Shown: positions 17,366-26,319 of the stretch, piece after piece
How positions within the stretch are numbered: position 1 is the first letter of the stretch
Layout: each line of letters begins with the position of its first letter
Source of the DNA: Gemmatimonadota bacterium
Lineage (GTDB): Bacteria > Gemmatimonadota > Gemmatimonadetes > Longimicrobiales > Gaopeijiaceae
Assembly (NCBI GenBank): GCA_041390125.1
Contig: JAWKQN010000002.1
Location: 248,001 to 312,000, forward strand
Direction: 5' to 3'
Length of the DNA stretch: 64,000 bases
Program-made: the position numbers and the translations under genes
The notes under the pieces: model-generated
Seen by the model: only the letters and a program-made list of their open reading frames with translations
Database searches by the model: none
What the model was told of the DNA's origin: nothing

Positions 17366-17755
17366 ATGGAGATCAAACGCACACGCAGCATGTGGACCCT
17401 GGCACTGGCGCTGGTGGTCGGCGCCTGCGCGACCGGCGATCCCGAGCCCGGGTACGAAGGGGACATGACGCCCGCCGAGCAGGTGACCGTCGCCGTGGAG
17501 AACCGGAATACGCTGGACTTCAACGTGGAGGCGATCGCGGGTGGGGCCGACTACCGCCTGGGTACCGTGACCACGGGTCAGACGCAGGTCTACGAGCTCC
17601 CGTCCCACGTCACGCTGAACGACCTGCGCCTTCGTGCCGACCCCATCGGGAGCGCCAACGAGTTCGTCACGCGCCAGATTCCGGTCACCGCCGGCGACCA
17701 GATCATGCTCACCATCGAGCCGCTCGTCGCGCAGTCCCACTACGAGATCCGTTGA
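17366..17755 (+). CDS. Small lipoprotein, 129 aa
   Basis: Exported lipoprotein with signal peptide ending LALVVGACATG (Cys21). The mature part is about 108 residues of beta-rich sequence (VTVAVENRNTLDFNVEAIA, DYRLGTVTTGQTQVYEL, ITVTAGD-like strands), a pattern seen in small periplasmic beta-sandwich proteins, but I cannot assign a family. A very good ribosome-binding site, GAGGAGGA, precedes the ATG by 5 bases; a longer frame from 17294 lacks a site. It follows the copper protein by 80 bp and may be expressed from the same promoter. Confidence 0.72.
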   Translation: MEIKRTRSMWTLALALVVGACATGDPEPGYEGDMTPAEQVTVAVENRNTLDFNVEAIAGGADYRLGTVTTGQTQVYELPSHVTLNDLRLRADPIGSANEFVTRQIPVTAGDQIMLTIEPLVAQSHYEIR

Positions 17756-17855
17756 TCGACACGCCCCGCTCGGCGTACTCTGAAGATCCGCGCGCCATCC
17801 CGGCCACCCGCCGGGGTGGCCCGCGTGCGTGTTCTCCCGTTCCCGAGGAGCGCCC

Positions 17856-18968
17856 GTGCTCACACGCGACCAGTTGATCGATCTCTACCGGACCCATCAG
17901 CAGAACCGGGTCCTGAGTGTGTATGTCAACGCCGACCAACACGATCCGGCCCAGCGCGACGCCTGGAGGATCCGCTTGAAGGGCGGGATGGCCCAGGCAC
18001 AGGATGCGTTGGACGGCGCGCCCCACGATGAGCCCAAGGCCTTCGACGCCGCGCAGCAGCGCATCCGGGCCGCGTTGGACGCGGACACCGCGTCGTCCTT
18101 CCTCCCCGGCCGGGGCTGGGTGGGCTTCGCGACGGCCGATGCGTTGATCCACACGGACCGGATCGACGTGCCCATGCCGGACCTCGTGCGTTGGGAGCGC
18201 GGGCTTCGCATCGCCCCCTACGTGCGGGCGCTGAAGCAGACCCGCCCGGTGTTGCTGGTGGTGCTCGACCGCCGCAAGGCCGCTGTGTACCGCTACCAGG
18301 AGGGCGAGCTCACCGACGTGGACCAGTTGCACGCCGACACCTTCGTCGGGGACCTCACCGACATCGGAACGGCCAAGCGTGCCACCAACCGCAGTGGGAT
18401 CCGGGGCAAGACGGGCACCGACGCGGCCCAGAGCGTCCTGGACACCGGGGCGCGCCGGCTCGTGCAGCGGCTGATCGACGAGCTCGAGATCCACGATGGC
18501 CAGACATCGCTCGTGGTCGGCGGCACACGGGAGCAGATGAGCGCGCTGCGTGGGGCGCTGCCGGCCGACCTGCAGGATCGTCTGGCGGAAGACCCTTCGC
18601 TCAACTTCGACATGGGGCGCGCCGAGCTCGCCCAGCGCGTGGAGTCCGCGGCCTCGGAGCTCTCGTCCCAACGACTCGGAGCCTTGCTGGACGACATCGC
18701 GGAGAAGGCCGGAGCCCAGGGGGACGGGTGCCTGGGACGGGAGGCGACCGAGAAGGCGCTGCGCGAGCGGCGTGTACGCACCCTGGCGGTGTCCGTGGGA
18801 CTCCAGGAGCGCGATCCCGACCTGGCCGACCGCTTGATCGGCACCGCGTTCGGGGCGAACGGCGCCGACGCGCACCTGCTGCCGCGCGCCGTCGGTGAGC
18901 GGCTGGACCGGATCGGCGACGGAGTGGGCGCCTTGCTCCACTACCACGTGGAGGCGGGGAGCGGCTGA
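17856..18968 (+). CDS. Bacterial eRF1-like (baeRF family) protein
   Basis: Homologue of the bacterial branch of archaeal/eukaryotic release factor 1, 370 residues. The start is GTG, 5 bases after GAGGAG. The N-terminal part (RDQLIDLYRTHQQNRVLSVYVN) and the central VLLVVLDRRKAAVYRYQEGEL block match the middle eRF1 domain; the last third (SLVVGGTREQMSALRGALPADL and a later helical part) matches the C-terminal domain, which resembles L7Ae. I see no GGQ tripeptide; a basic loop, RATNRSGIRGKTGTDAA, lies where the family has its variable catalytic loop. Members are proposed to act in ribosome rescue or stress, but no mechanism is established for this subgroup. Confidence 0.8.
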   Translation: MLTRDQLIDLYRTHQQNRVLSVYVNADQHDPAQRDAWRIRLKGGMAQAQDALDGAPHDEPKAFDAAQQRIRAALDADTASSFLPGRGWVGFATADALIHTDRIDVPMPDLVRWERGLRIAPYVRALKQTRPVLLVVLDRRKAAVYRYQEGELTDVDQLHADTFVGDLTDIGTAKRATNRSGIRGKTGTDAAQSVLDTGARRLVQRLIDELEIHDGQTSLVVGGTREQMSALRGALPADLQDRLAEDPSLNFDMGRAELAQRVESAASELSSQRLGALLDDIAEKAGAQGDGCLGREATEKALRERRVRTLAVSVGLQERDPDLADRLIGTAFGANGADAHLLPRAVGERLDRIGDGVGALLHYHVEAGSG

Positions 18969-18999
18969 GCCGCCGCCCCTCCCGCAGTCGCGCGCGCCG

Positions 19000-20373
19000 A
19001 TGCACCGGGATCCGCCCTCCGCCCAGCCCGACGCACGCGAGCGCCCGGCCCGGAATCGCACCGAAGGCCGGCTGCGGCTGCGCGCGGGGCGGTCCGGCTT
19101 CGCGCGGCGTGTGGGGGTGCCCACGATCCGCCGCCTGCGCATCGACGAGACCGCGGGGTGGCCGGTCATCCTCGCGGGCATCGCTGCGCTGCTGTGGGCC
19201 AATTCGCCCTGGGGATCGAGCTACGAGGCGTTGTGGTCCCGGACCGTGGCGCTGGACCTCGGGGCCTGGAGCGCGGAGGCGTCGCTCCGCGATCTCGTGG
19301 ACCTGCTGCTCCTGCCCCTCTTCTTCTTCACCATCGCGGTGGAGATCCGCGCGGAACTCACGCACGGACACCTGTCCGAGCTGCGGCGGGCGGCGCTCCC
19401 GGTCGCGGCGGCAATCGGCGGCATGGCCGTGCCGATCGCCGTCTACCTCGCGTGGACCCGCGGCACACCGGCCCAGTCGGGCTTCGGCGTTCCGGTGGCC
19501 ACGGACATCGCGTTCGCGCTCGCGTTCCTCCTGGTGCTCGGCGACCGCATCCCGGCATCCCTCAAGGCGTTCCTCCTCGCGTTCGCGGCCGTGGACGACG
19601 TGGGCGGGATCCTGGTCATCGCCCTCTTCTACGGGCACGGGATCGCCTGGGGCTGGCTCGCGGCCGCCGGGGCCGTGACGGCCACGCTGCTCCTGCTGGG
19701 ACGCACCGACGCGCGCGCGCCGTGGCTCTATGGCGGGCTCGCGCTGTTGCTCTGGGCATCGACCGCGCTCTCCGGGGTCCACGTGACCATCGCGGGTGTG
19801 GTGCTGGGGCTGGTGCTCCCGGCCCGTCCGCTCTTCGACCGCGAGGAGGCGGCGAGACGGGTCCGGGCGTTGGCCGAGCGGCTGGACCGCGGCCCCACCT
19901 CGCGTGACGCCCTGCTGGGCGCGATGGAGGAGCTGGTGGCCCGCACGGAGGCGCCCGCCGAGCGGGCGGCGCGGGGCCTCAGGCCGTGGGTCAGCTACGT
20001 CGTGCTGCCCGTGTTCGGTCTGGCCATGGCGGGAACGGCGCTGGACCCGGCCGCGCTGCGCGACGCCGTGTCCAGCACGGCGGCCCAGGCCATCGCGGTG
20101 GCGCTCGTGCTGGGGAAGCCCGTGGGGGTCCTGGCGGCCACCGGGCTCGCCGTGGCGCTCGGGTGGGCCCGCCTTCCGGCGGGCGTCGGCTGGAGGCACA
20201 TCGCGGGCGTGGCGACCCTCTCCGGCATCGGCTTCACGGTGTCGCTGTTCATCGCCAAGCTGGCCTTCGGGCCCGAGGCGCTTGCGTCCGTGCGGGTGGC
20301 GATCCTGGGATCGTCCCTCCTGGCGGGACTGGGTGGGCTGGGGATCCTGGCGCTGGCGAGCCGTCGCCGGTGA
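19000..20373 (+). CDS. nhaA: Na+/H+ antiporter NhaA
   Basis: Inner-membrane sodium/proton antiporter, 457 residues, longer than E. coli NhaA because of a 45-residue basic N-terminal extension and a hydrophilic insert (about 275-320). Diagnostic stretches are LLLPLFFFTIAVEIRAELTHG, VPVATDIAFALAFLLVLG with the Asp-Ile unwound helix 4, and AFAAVDDVGGILVIALFY with the ion-binding Asp pair. The C-terminus ATLSGIGFTVSLFIAKLAF is also canonical. The gene starts 32 bp after the eRF1-like gene. The Shine-Dalgarno is poor, so a start a few codons away is possible. Confidence 0.95.
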   Translation: MHRDPPSAQPDARERPARNRTEGRLRLRAGRSGFARRVGVPTIRRLRIDETAGWPVILAGIAALLWANSPWGSSYEALWSRTVALDLGAWSAEASLRDLVDLLLLPLFFFTIAVEIRAELTHGHLSELRRAALPVAAAIGGMAVPIAVYLAWTRGTPAQSGFGVPVATDIAFALAFLLVLGDRIPASLKAFLLAFAAVDDVGGILVIALFYGHGIAWGWLAAAGAVTATLLLLGRTDARAPWLYGGLALLLWASTALSGVHVTIAGVVLGLVLPARPLFDREEAARRVRALAERLDRGPTSRDALLGAMEELVARTEAPAERAARGLRPWVSYVVLPVFGLAMAGTALDPAALRDAVSSTAAQAIAVALVLGKPVGVLAATGLAVALGWARLPAGVGWRHIAGVATLSGIGFTVSLFIAKLAFGPEALASVRVAILGSSLLAGLGGLGILALASRRR

Positions 20374-20648
20374 GGGCCGACCCTGGACCACATCTTGCGG
20401 TCGATCGCGGACCCGGAGCGCCTGCAGCGGGTACCGTTCGAGTGCTGACCCACCGCAGGCCACTCCGGGACCCGAGTCACAACTCGGTATCCGGTATGGG
20501 GTTCGGTGCGGACGAGCGACCGGGGTTCCGGACCGCCGCGCGCGGCTCCGAACGGCGCGCTCCGCCCGTTGACCAATGCAGCCCGAACGCCCACCTTGGG
20601 CGCGGCCGAGCCCTGTTGAGAATCCACTCCCAATCCCGATCCTGGTAG

Positions 20649-21707
20649 ATGGCCGAACCCAAATCCTCGGGCCCCGCACCCAAGGCCCTGACGCCGGCCC
20701 AGTGGAACGCCCTCATCGCGTCCTACAAGGGCGCCGACGACCGTCGCAGCGTCCGCCAGCTCGTCATCTCCGCCCTCGGCTTCTTCGGCATGTGGGCGCT
20801 CATGTACGCCAGCCTGCAGGTCCACTACGCACTGACGCTGCTCCTGGCGTTCCCGACGGCCGGCTTCCTCATGCGCCTGTTCATGATCCAGCACGACTGC
20901 GGTCATGGCTCCTTCTTCACGTCGCGCCGGGCCCGGGACATCGTCGGGTTCTGCATCGGCGTGCTGACGCTCGTGCCCTATCAGTATTGGCGGCGCACGC
21001 ACGCCATCCATCACGCCCACTCCGGCGACCTGGACTTCAGGGGCTTCGGCGACGTCACGACCAAGACCGTGTCGGAGTATCTGTCGATGACGCCAGGGCA
21101 GCGCTGGTACTACCGCTTCTACCGCAACCCGCTCGTGATGCTCGGGATCGGCCCCACCGTCCTGTTCGTCATCAAGCATCGCTACCCCTGGGACATCCCG
21201 CGCGACTGGACGCAGGCGTGGCGCAGCGTCTGGTGGACCAACGCCGCCCTGGCCGCGGTCATCGTGGGGATGTCGCTCCTCGTCGGCTGGCAGGCGTTCC
21301 TGCTGGTGCAGGTGCCCATCACGATGTTCGCGGGCACCATGGGCGTGTACCTCTTCTACGTGCAGCACCAGTTCGAGGACACGTACTGGCATCGGCACGA
21401 TGATTGGAACTACTACGACGCCACCATCCACGGGAGCAGCCACCTCGTGTTGCCCAAGCCGCTCCAGTGGATCACGGCCAACATCGGCCTGCACCACGTG
21501 CACCACCTGAGCGCGCTGATCCCGAACTACAAGCTGGAGGACGCGCACGAAGGTGTGCCCCAGCTCCAACAGGCGACCCAGATCCGGCTGCGCGACTCGT
21601 GGCGGTTGTTGCGCCTGACGCTGTGGGACGAGGAGCAGCAGCGTCTCATCGGCTTCCGCGACCTCAAGCATCGACGGACGGAGACGCCGGAGGCGATGGC
21701 CGCCTAG
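20649..21707 (+). CDS. Fatty acid desaturase
   Basis: Membrane di-iron acyl-lipid desaturase of 352 residues that introduces a double bond into fatty acyl chains. The three histidine boxes are intact: HDCGH (about residue 81), HAIHH followed by HSGDLD, and HHVHH (about 280). Four hydrophobic segments lie in two pairs between the boxes, as in the delta-9/delta-12 family. The C-terminal NYKLEDAHEGVPQL after the third box is typical. The preceding 275 bp contain no gene. Regioselectivity cannot be inferred. The gene appears monocistronic, with a weak ribosome-binding site. Confidence 0.94.
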   Translation: MAEPKSSGPAPKALTPAQWNALIASYKGADDRRSVRQLVISALGFFGMWALMYASLQVHYALTLLLAFPTAGFLMRLFMIQHDCGHGSFFTSRRARDIVGFCIGVLTLVPYQYWRRTHAIHHAHSGDLDFRGFGDVTTKTVSEYLSMTPGQRWYYRFYRNPLVMLGIGPTVLFVIKHRYPWDIPRDWTQAWRSVWWTNAALAAVIVGMSLLVGWQAFLLVQVPITMFAGTMGVYLFYVQHQFEDTYWHRHDDWNYYDATIHGSSHLVLPKPLQWITANIGLHHVHHLSALIPNYKLEDAHEGVPQLQQATQIRLRDSWRLLRLTLWDEEQQRLIGFRDLKHRRTETPEAMAA

Positions 21708-21810
21708 GCGGACGCCCACAGGCGTTCCTCCCCGAATCTCCCGCGCCTCCCGCGGGTAGAGGATCGGCCCGGCGCACCGTGCGTCGGGCCGATCGTGCGT
21801 CCGGGAGCCC

Positions 21811-22770
21811 ATGCCCACCACCGATGCGTCCCCCGCCCCGGCCTCCTCTCCGGCCGTCGTGTGCCGTGGCGTCACGAAGCGCTTCGCTTCGCTCACGGCC
21901 GTCGACGACCTGGATCTGGAGCTGCCCCGGGGGGAATGCTTCGGCCTCCTCGGCCCCAATGGAGCCGGCAAGACCACCACGGTCGAGATGCTCCAGGGCC
22001 TGCTCCGGCCCGACGCGGGCCAGGTGCGGATCCTGGGGCTCGACTGGCGCCACGACGAACCCGAGCTCCGGCAACGTCTGGGAACGCAGTTGCAGGAGAC
22101 CCGGCTCCCCGAGAAGCTCAGCGTCCGGGAGATCCTCACGCTGTTCCGATCGTTCCATCCGGTGGGCCTTCCCGTAGACGACGTGCTGGACCTGGTGCAG
22201 CTGGGGGAGAAGTCCAACGCGTGGGTGCGGACCCTCTCGGGTGGACAGCATCAGCGTCTCGCGATCGCCTGCGCCCTCGTCGGCAATCCCGACCTGCTGT
22301 TCCTGGACGAGCCGACCACCGGCCTGGACCCCCAGTCACGGCGACAGCTCTGGGAGGTGATCGGAGACCTGCATCGTCGCGGCACGACGATCCTGCTCAC
22401 CACGCACTACATGGAGGAGGCGGAGCGGCTCTGCGACCGGGTGGGCATCATGGATCGCGGCCGCCTGATCGCGCTGGGATCCCCGCGCGAGCTCATCCGC
22501 TCGCTGGAGGCGGAGCACGTGGTCGAGTTCGCGCTCGGTGCCGACACCTCTCCGGACGCCGTGGTGTGGGAGGGATTGACCCACACGCGCGCGATCCAGC
22601 GCGTCGGAGACCGCTACCGCCTCACCGCCGAACAGGTGCACCAGGCGGTTCCCGAGCTCATGCGGGTGCTGGAGCGCGAGGGGCTGGCCCTGAGCGAGCT
22701 GACCACCCACCACGCCACCCTCGAGGACGTGTTCCTCGACCTGACGGGCCGGAGCCTGCGCGATGGCTGA
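21811..22770 (+). CDS. ABC transporter ATP-binding protein (ABC-2 exporter)
   Basis: ATPase subunit of an exporter, 319 residues. Walker A is GPNGAGKTTT (residues 48-57), the signature motif is LSGGQHQRLAIA, Walker B is LLFLDEPTTGLDPQSRRQLW and the switch His follows in LLTTHYMEEAE. About 90 residues after the core form the C-terminal extension usual for drug or lipid exporters (DrrA/CcmA type), ending THHATLEDVFLDLTGRSL. It overlaps the permease gene by 8 bases, so the two form one transporter. Substrate unknown. Confidence 0.95.
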   Translation: MPTTDASPAPASSPAVVCRGVTKRFASLTAVDDLDLELPRGECFGLLGPNGAGKTTTVEMLQGLLRPDAGQVRILGLDWRHDEPELRQRLGTQLQETRLPEKLSVREILTLFRSFHPVGLPVDDVLDLVQLGEKSNAWVRTLSGGQHQRLAIACALVGNPDLLFLDEPTTGLDPQSRRQLWEVIGDLHRRGTTILLTTHYMEEAERLCDRVGIMDRGRLIALGSPRELIRSLEAEHVVEFALGADTSPDAVVWEGLTHTRAIQRVGDRYRLTAEQVHQAVPELMRVLEREGLALSELTTHHATLEDVFLDLTGRSLRDG

Positions 22771-23794
22771 GCGGCCGCTGGTCCAGCTGACGCTCTGGCG
22801 CTTCCGCGAGTTCATCCGCGAACCCGAAGCCGTCTTCTGGGTGTTCGTCTTCCCTCTCCTGCTGGCGATCGCGCTGGGCATCGCGTTCCGCAATCGCGCG
22901 CCCGAGCCGGTCCCGGTGGCGGTCGTCGCAGGACCCGACGCCGAGCGCGTACAGGCGGATCTCGACGCCGATCCCGATCTGGTCGTATCGCTCCAGTCGG
23001 ACGCCGAGGCCGAGCAGGCCCTGCGCACCGGTCGGGTCGCGGTGCTGGTGCGCACGACTCCCGGGCTCACGCTGCAGTTCGACTCGACGCGGGAGGAGAG
23101 CCGCCTCGCCCGCGTGCTCACCGAGCGCGCGCTGCAACGGGCCGCGGGACAGGCGCCCGCGATCGACGTGGCGACCATCGGGAGCGCCGAGCGTGGAGGC
23201 CGCTACATCGACTTCGTCCTGCCGGGCCTCCTGGGCATGAACATCATGGGCACCAGCATGTGGGGCGTCGGATTCGGCATCGCGCAGCTGCGCCAGAAGA
23301 AGCTGCTCAAGCGCCTGCTGGCCTCGCCGATGCGTCGGAGCGACTTCCTGCTGGCGCAGATCCTGTTCCGCCTGATGTTCCTGGCGCTCGAGGTCGGCGT
23401 CCTGATCGGGTTCGGCGTCCTGCTCTTCGGTGTGCCGGTGCGCGGCGGCTTCGGACTCGTGGTGCTGGTGTCCGTCGCGGGTGCCCTGGCCTTCTCGGCG
23501 CTCGGCCTGCTGACGGCCAGCCGCGCCCGAACCATCGAGGGGGTGTCGGGCCTCATGAACCTGGTCATGATGCCCATGTGGATCCTCTCCGGTGTGTTCT
23601 TCTCCTACGCGCTCTTCCCGGACGTCGTACAACCGTTCATCAAGGCCCTGCCACTCACGGCGATCAACGACGCGCTGCGGGCGGTCATGCTCGAAGGCGT
23701 GGGCCTGGCGGGCATCGCACCCATGCTGGCGATCCTGGGCGCCTGGACCGTCGGCGCCTTCGGTCTGGCGCTACGGTGGTTCCGCTGGAGTTGA
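22763..23794 (+). CDS. ABC-2 type permease
   Basis: Membrane partner of the preceding ATPase, 343 residues. One helix near the N-terminus (WVFVFPLLLAIALGIAF) is followed by a periplasmic domain of about 120 residues, then five helices between about 145 and 340. The LPGLLGMNIMGTSMWGVGFGI segment and the RQKKLLKRLLASPMRRSDFL coupling loop are typical of ABC-2 permeases. The final part includes SGVFFSYALFPDVVQPFIKALP, the conserved re-entrant motif. Its stop overlaps the first possible start of the L,D-transpeptidase gene. Confidence 0.93.
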   Translation: MAERPLVQLTLWRFREFIREPEAVFWVFVFPLLLAIALGIAFRNRAPEPVPVAVVAGPDAERVQADLDADPDLVVSLQSDAEAEQALRTGRVAVLVRTTPGLTLQFDSTREESRLARVLTERALQRAAGQAPAIDVATIGSAERGGRYIDFVLPGLLGMNIMGTSMWGVGFGIAQLRQKKLLKRLLASPMRRSDFLLAQILFRLMFLALEVGVLIGFGVLLFGVPVRGGFGLVVLVSVAGALAFSALGLLTASRARTIEGVSGLMNLVMMPMWILSGVFFSYALFPDVVQPFIKALPLTAINDALRAVMLEGVGLAGIAPMLAILGAWTVGAFGLALRWFRWS

Positions 23795-23796
23795 GC

Positions 23797-24708
23797 GTGG
23801 TGCGGCGCGCGGGCTTGTGGGTCGTCACGGTGGTGCTCACGGGGGTGTCGCCGCTCTGGGGTCAGGGACCGACCGATCGCCGGCACGTCGTCGACCGGGA
23901 CGTCCCCATCCGCCGCTGGTTCGAGGTCGTCGACAGCCTGGTCGCGCGCTACGACACGCCCGCGGCGCCCCTCACCGAGCACGTGCTGGTCCGGGCCAAT
24001 CCCTGGATCGTCGACCGCCTCGCCGCCACCGACTACTACACGATGATGGAGCAGGGCCGGTTCGCGGAGGATCCGCAGGCCCTGTTGGCCCTGCGCGCCG
24101 GCGACACGCTCCTCATCCCGGACCCGAGCCAGGTGGACTCGCTCCGCGCGGTGCTGGCCGCCACGGTGATCGACCTCAACATCCCGGAGTTCACGCTGCG
24201 CATCCTGGAGAACGGTGCGCAGATCCACGCCTTCCGGGTGCGGGTGGGGCAGGATCGCTCCCGGTATCTGCAGATGGCCGGTCGGGACGTCGATCTCCGC
24301 ACGCACCCGGGCCGCGGCACCATCGTCCGCATCGAGCGCGATGCGGTCTTCCGCAATCCGGTGGACAACCACCGCTACACCGTCACGCGCCGGGACGACG
24401 GTCGGCTGACCGGCCTGCCGCGGATCCCCTGGCTGGAGCCGGAGCTGGACGGGCGCCGCTGGGGGCAGCTGCTGCACCCGACCACCAACCGCGAGACGCT
24501 CGGGAGCGCCGTCTCCAACGGGTGCGTGGGACTCGCCGAGGGAGATGCCTGGCGGCTCTACTACCATGCCCCGCTCGGCACCCGGGTGGTCTTCCGCTAC
24601 GAGCTCGAGGTGCATGGGCCCGACGGAACCACCCGGCACCTGCCCGATCTCTACGGCTGGGGATCGCGCACGCCGGCGCCGGAAGGGCCGGTGGGAGGCT
24701 GCGCGTGA
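23797..24708 (+). CDS. L,D-transpeptidase (YkuD) family protein
   Basis: Exported peptidoglycan-modifying enzyme of 303 residues that would crosslink meso-diaminopimelate residues or attach proteins to peptidoglycan. The N-terminus is a short hydrophobic signal ending VSPLWGQG. The catalytic YkuD region lies at about 125-275, with DLNIPEFTLRILENG at its start and the active-site motif SNGCVGLAEGD; the conserved His precedes it in LLHPTTNRETLG. GTG at 23797 is preferred because GGAG lies 6 bases upstream; a TTG at 23791 overlaps the permease stop. Its place directly behind an ABC exporter suggests co-expression in envelope maintenance. Confidence 0.87.
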   Translation: MVRRAGLWVVTVVLTGVSPLWGQGPTDRRHVVDRDVPIRRWFEVVDSLVARYDTPAAPLTEHVLVRANPWIVDRLAATDYYTMMEQGRFAEDPQALLALRAGDTLLIPDPSQVDSLRAVLAATVIDLNIPEFTLRILENGAQIHAFRVRVGQDRSRYLQMAGRDVDLRTHPGRGTIVRIERDAVFRNPVDNHRYTVTRRDDGRLTGLPRIPWLEPELDGRRWGQLLHPTTNRETLGSAVSNGCVGLAEGDAWRLYYHAPLGTRVVFRYELEVHGPDGTTRHLPDLYGWGSRTPAPEGPVGGCA

Positions 24709-24721
24709 GCCGCCCGCGCGC

Positions 24722-25330
24722 TCAGGCGTCGAGATCGGGAGCGCGGTAGCGGGCGATCGCCTGCAGGAAGAAGGTGTCGAGCCGGTCCAGCCGCCGACGC
24801 TCGTCGCGCATCTCGAGGAGGTTCTGCTTCCAGCCCGCGCCAGCGCCCACCGAGGGCGCCATGCGGAAGGACACGTCCTCCTGACAGTCCAGGCGGGGCA
24901 GCGCGCGCCGCGCCCCGGGCAGAGCGCGGATCACGGAGCGGAAGAGCGCGAGCGTCTGCTCCCTGCGCTCCACCAGCCCTTCCCCCCTGTCCCCGCGATC
25001 CACGTACGGGCGCACGACCGCTTCGAGCAGGGGTCCGTCCACGACGAGCGCATCCGCGATCTCGAACCGGGCGAGCGTTTGCGCGATCACGCGCGGCCCG
25101 CCCGATGCCTCGTCCTGGAGCGCGCGGATCATCGCCGTGCAACCGACGCCGCCTTCCTCGACCCGGTAGGTCCCGAAGCGCGCCTCGTCGTGGAAGATGA
25201 ACCCGAGGGCGCGGTCCTGGTCGCGACAGTCCTGGAACGGCGCCAGCGCCGCGTCGTCGGAGAGACGCAACTGGATGATCGTGCCGGGAAACGGCACGAA
25301 CTGCACGGGGATGAGGGCGATCCGCTCCAT
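24722..25330 (-). CDS. LON substrate-binding domain protein
   Basis: Stand-alone homologue of the N-terminal domain of Lon protease, about 202 residues and no ATPase or protease part. The opening IALIPVQFVPFPGTIIQLRL is the classical LON-N start, and the GFIFHDE, VGCTAMIRA and FEIADALVVDGPLLEAVVRP blocks follow in order; a helical tail (about 130-200) completes it. Such proteins are thought to bind unfolded polypeptides, with function unproven. The start is uncertain: ATG at 25330 fits the domain boundary but lacks a clear ribosome-binding site; a GTG at 25462 would add 44 residues and overlap the divergent gene's start region. Confidence 0.8.
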   Translation of the reverse strand: MERIALIPVQFVPFPGTIIQLRLSDDAALAPFQDCRDQDRALGFIFHDEARFGTYRVEEGGVGCTAMIRALQDEASGGPRVIAQTLARFEIADALVVDGPLLEAVVRPYVDRGDRGEGLVERREQTLALFRSVIRALPGARRALPRLDCQEDVSFRMAPSVGAGAGWKQNLLEMRDERRRLDRLDTFFLQAIARYRAPDLDA

Positions 25331-25476
25331 GGGGGGCAATACAGCGAGCGGCGTGCCGCCGTTCCGGTCGTGGCACGACCGCAGCGCCGCGCAGGCCGCC
25401 GCTCCTCCCACCGGATCGGTCGCGATGTTCACGACCGGTCTGGTGCATCCCGTTGCGATCACTAGGTTCGGGGCCC

Positions 25477-26220
25477 ATGTCGGAACTGCTGCTGTTCGCC
25501 GTGGGCGTGGTCACGGGCACCATCAACGTGCTCGCCGGAGGCGGCTCGATGCTGTCCCTGCCCGCCCTCATCTTCCTGGGCCTGCCGGCCACCGTCGCCA
25601 ACGGCACCAACCGCGTCGGCATCCTCGTCAACAGCCTCGGCGCGGTCTGGGGCTTCCACGGCCATCGCCTCGTGCCCTGGAGCTGGGCCGGGTTCGCCAT
25701 CGTTCCGGCGACGATCGGCGCGCTGGTCGGATCCTGGCTCGCGACCCGGGTGGGGGACGCGCAGCTCCAGGACGTGATCGCCGTGGTCATGCTGCTGGTC
25801 GCGGTGTGGACCATCTGGGACCCCCTCAAGGCGCGCACCCCCACGGAGGCCGCGGTCCCCACCTCGGCTCGGGGACGCGCCGTCCTGGCCGCGGCCTTCT
25901 TCGGCATCGGCCTCTACGGCGGATTCATCCAGGTCGGCGTCGGCTTCCTCCTGCTCGCGGCCACCACCTTCGCGGGCTTCGACCTCGTGCGCGGGAACGC
26001 GCTGAAGGTCCTGGTGGTGCTGGGCTTCACCCTCCCGGCGCTGCTCACGTTCGCGCGGGCCGACATGGTGGATTGGCGGCTGGGCGCCATCCTGGCCGCC
26101 GGCAACCTGGTCGGCGGGTGGGCCGGCGTCCGCCTCAACGTGCTCAAGGGGCACGTCTGGATCCGACGGGTGGTGCTGGTGGCGGTGCTCGTGATGGCGG
26201 GACGGCTGCTGTTGACCTGA
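25477..26220 (+). CDS. TauE/SafE family membrane permease
   Basis: Eight-helix permease of 247 residues in the TauE/SafE (sulfite exporter) family. The opening VGVVTGTINVLAGGGSMLSLPAL and a matching repeat GIGLYGGFIQVGVGFLLLA (start of the second half) are the duplicated family signature; NGTNRVGILV follows. Substrates for the family are sulfur oxyanions or organosulfonates; nothing nearby narrows this. The ATG at 25477 follows a weak GGGG site. The gene ends 28 bp before a strong hairpin. Confidence 0.88.
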   Translation: MSELLLFAVGVVTGTINVLAGGGSMLSLPALIFLGLPATVANGTNRVGILVNSLGAVWGFHGHRLVPWSWAGFAIVPATIGALVGSWLATRVGDAQLQDVIAVVMLLVAVWTIWDPLKARTPTEAAVPTSARGRAVLAAAFFGIGLYGGFIQVGVGFLLLAATTFAGFDLVRGNALKVLVVLGFTLPALLTFARADMVDWRLGAILAAGNLVGGWAGVRLNVLKGHVWIRRVVLVAVLVMAGRLLLT

Positions 26221-26247
26221 GCGGCCCCCACGGCGTCCCGGAAACGA

Positions 26248-26279
26248 GAAGCCCGTGGAGCCGGAGCTCCACGGGCTTC
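26248..26279. terminator. Bidirectional hairpin terminator between convergent genes
   Basis: Perfect 14-bp inverted repeat, GAAGCCCGTGGAGC (26248-26261) and GCTCCACGGGCTTC (26266-26279), with a four-base CGGA loop. It lies between the plus-strand permease (ends 26220) and the minus-strand amidohydrolase (ends 26320). No T-run follows on either strand, so it may act as a Rho-assisted or 3'-end-stabilising stem. Confidence 0.85.
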
Positions 26280-26319
26280 CTGCCTGCAGCCGCCGCCCGC
26301 GCGCGGCGAACCCGGAACG

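Noticed and set aside
20560..20648. TTGACC at 20569 as a -35 element for the desaturase
   Set aside because: No recognisable -10 at proper spacing.
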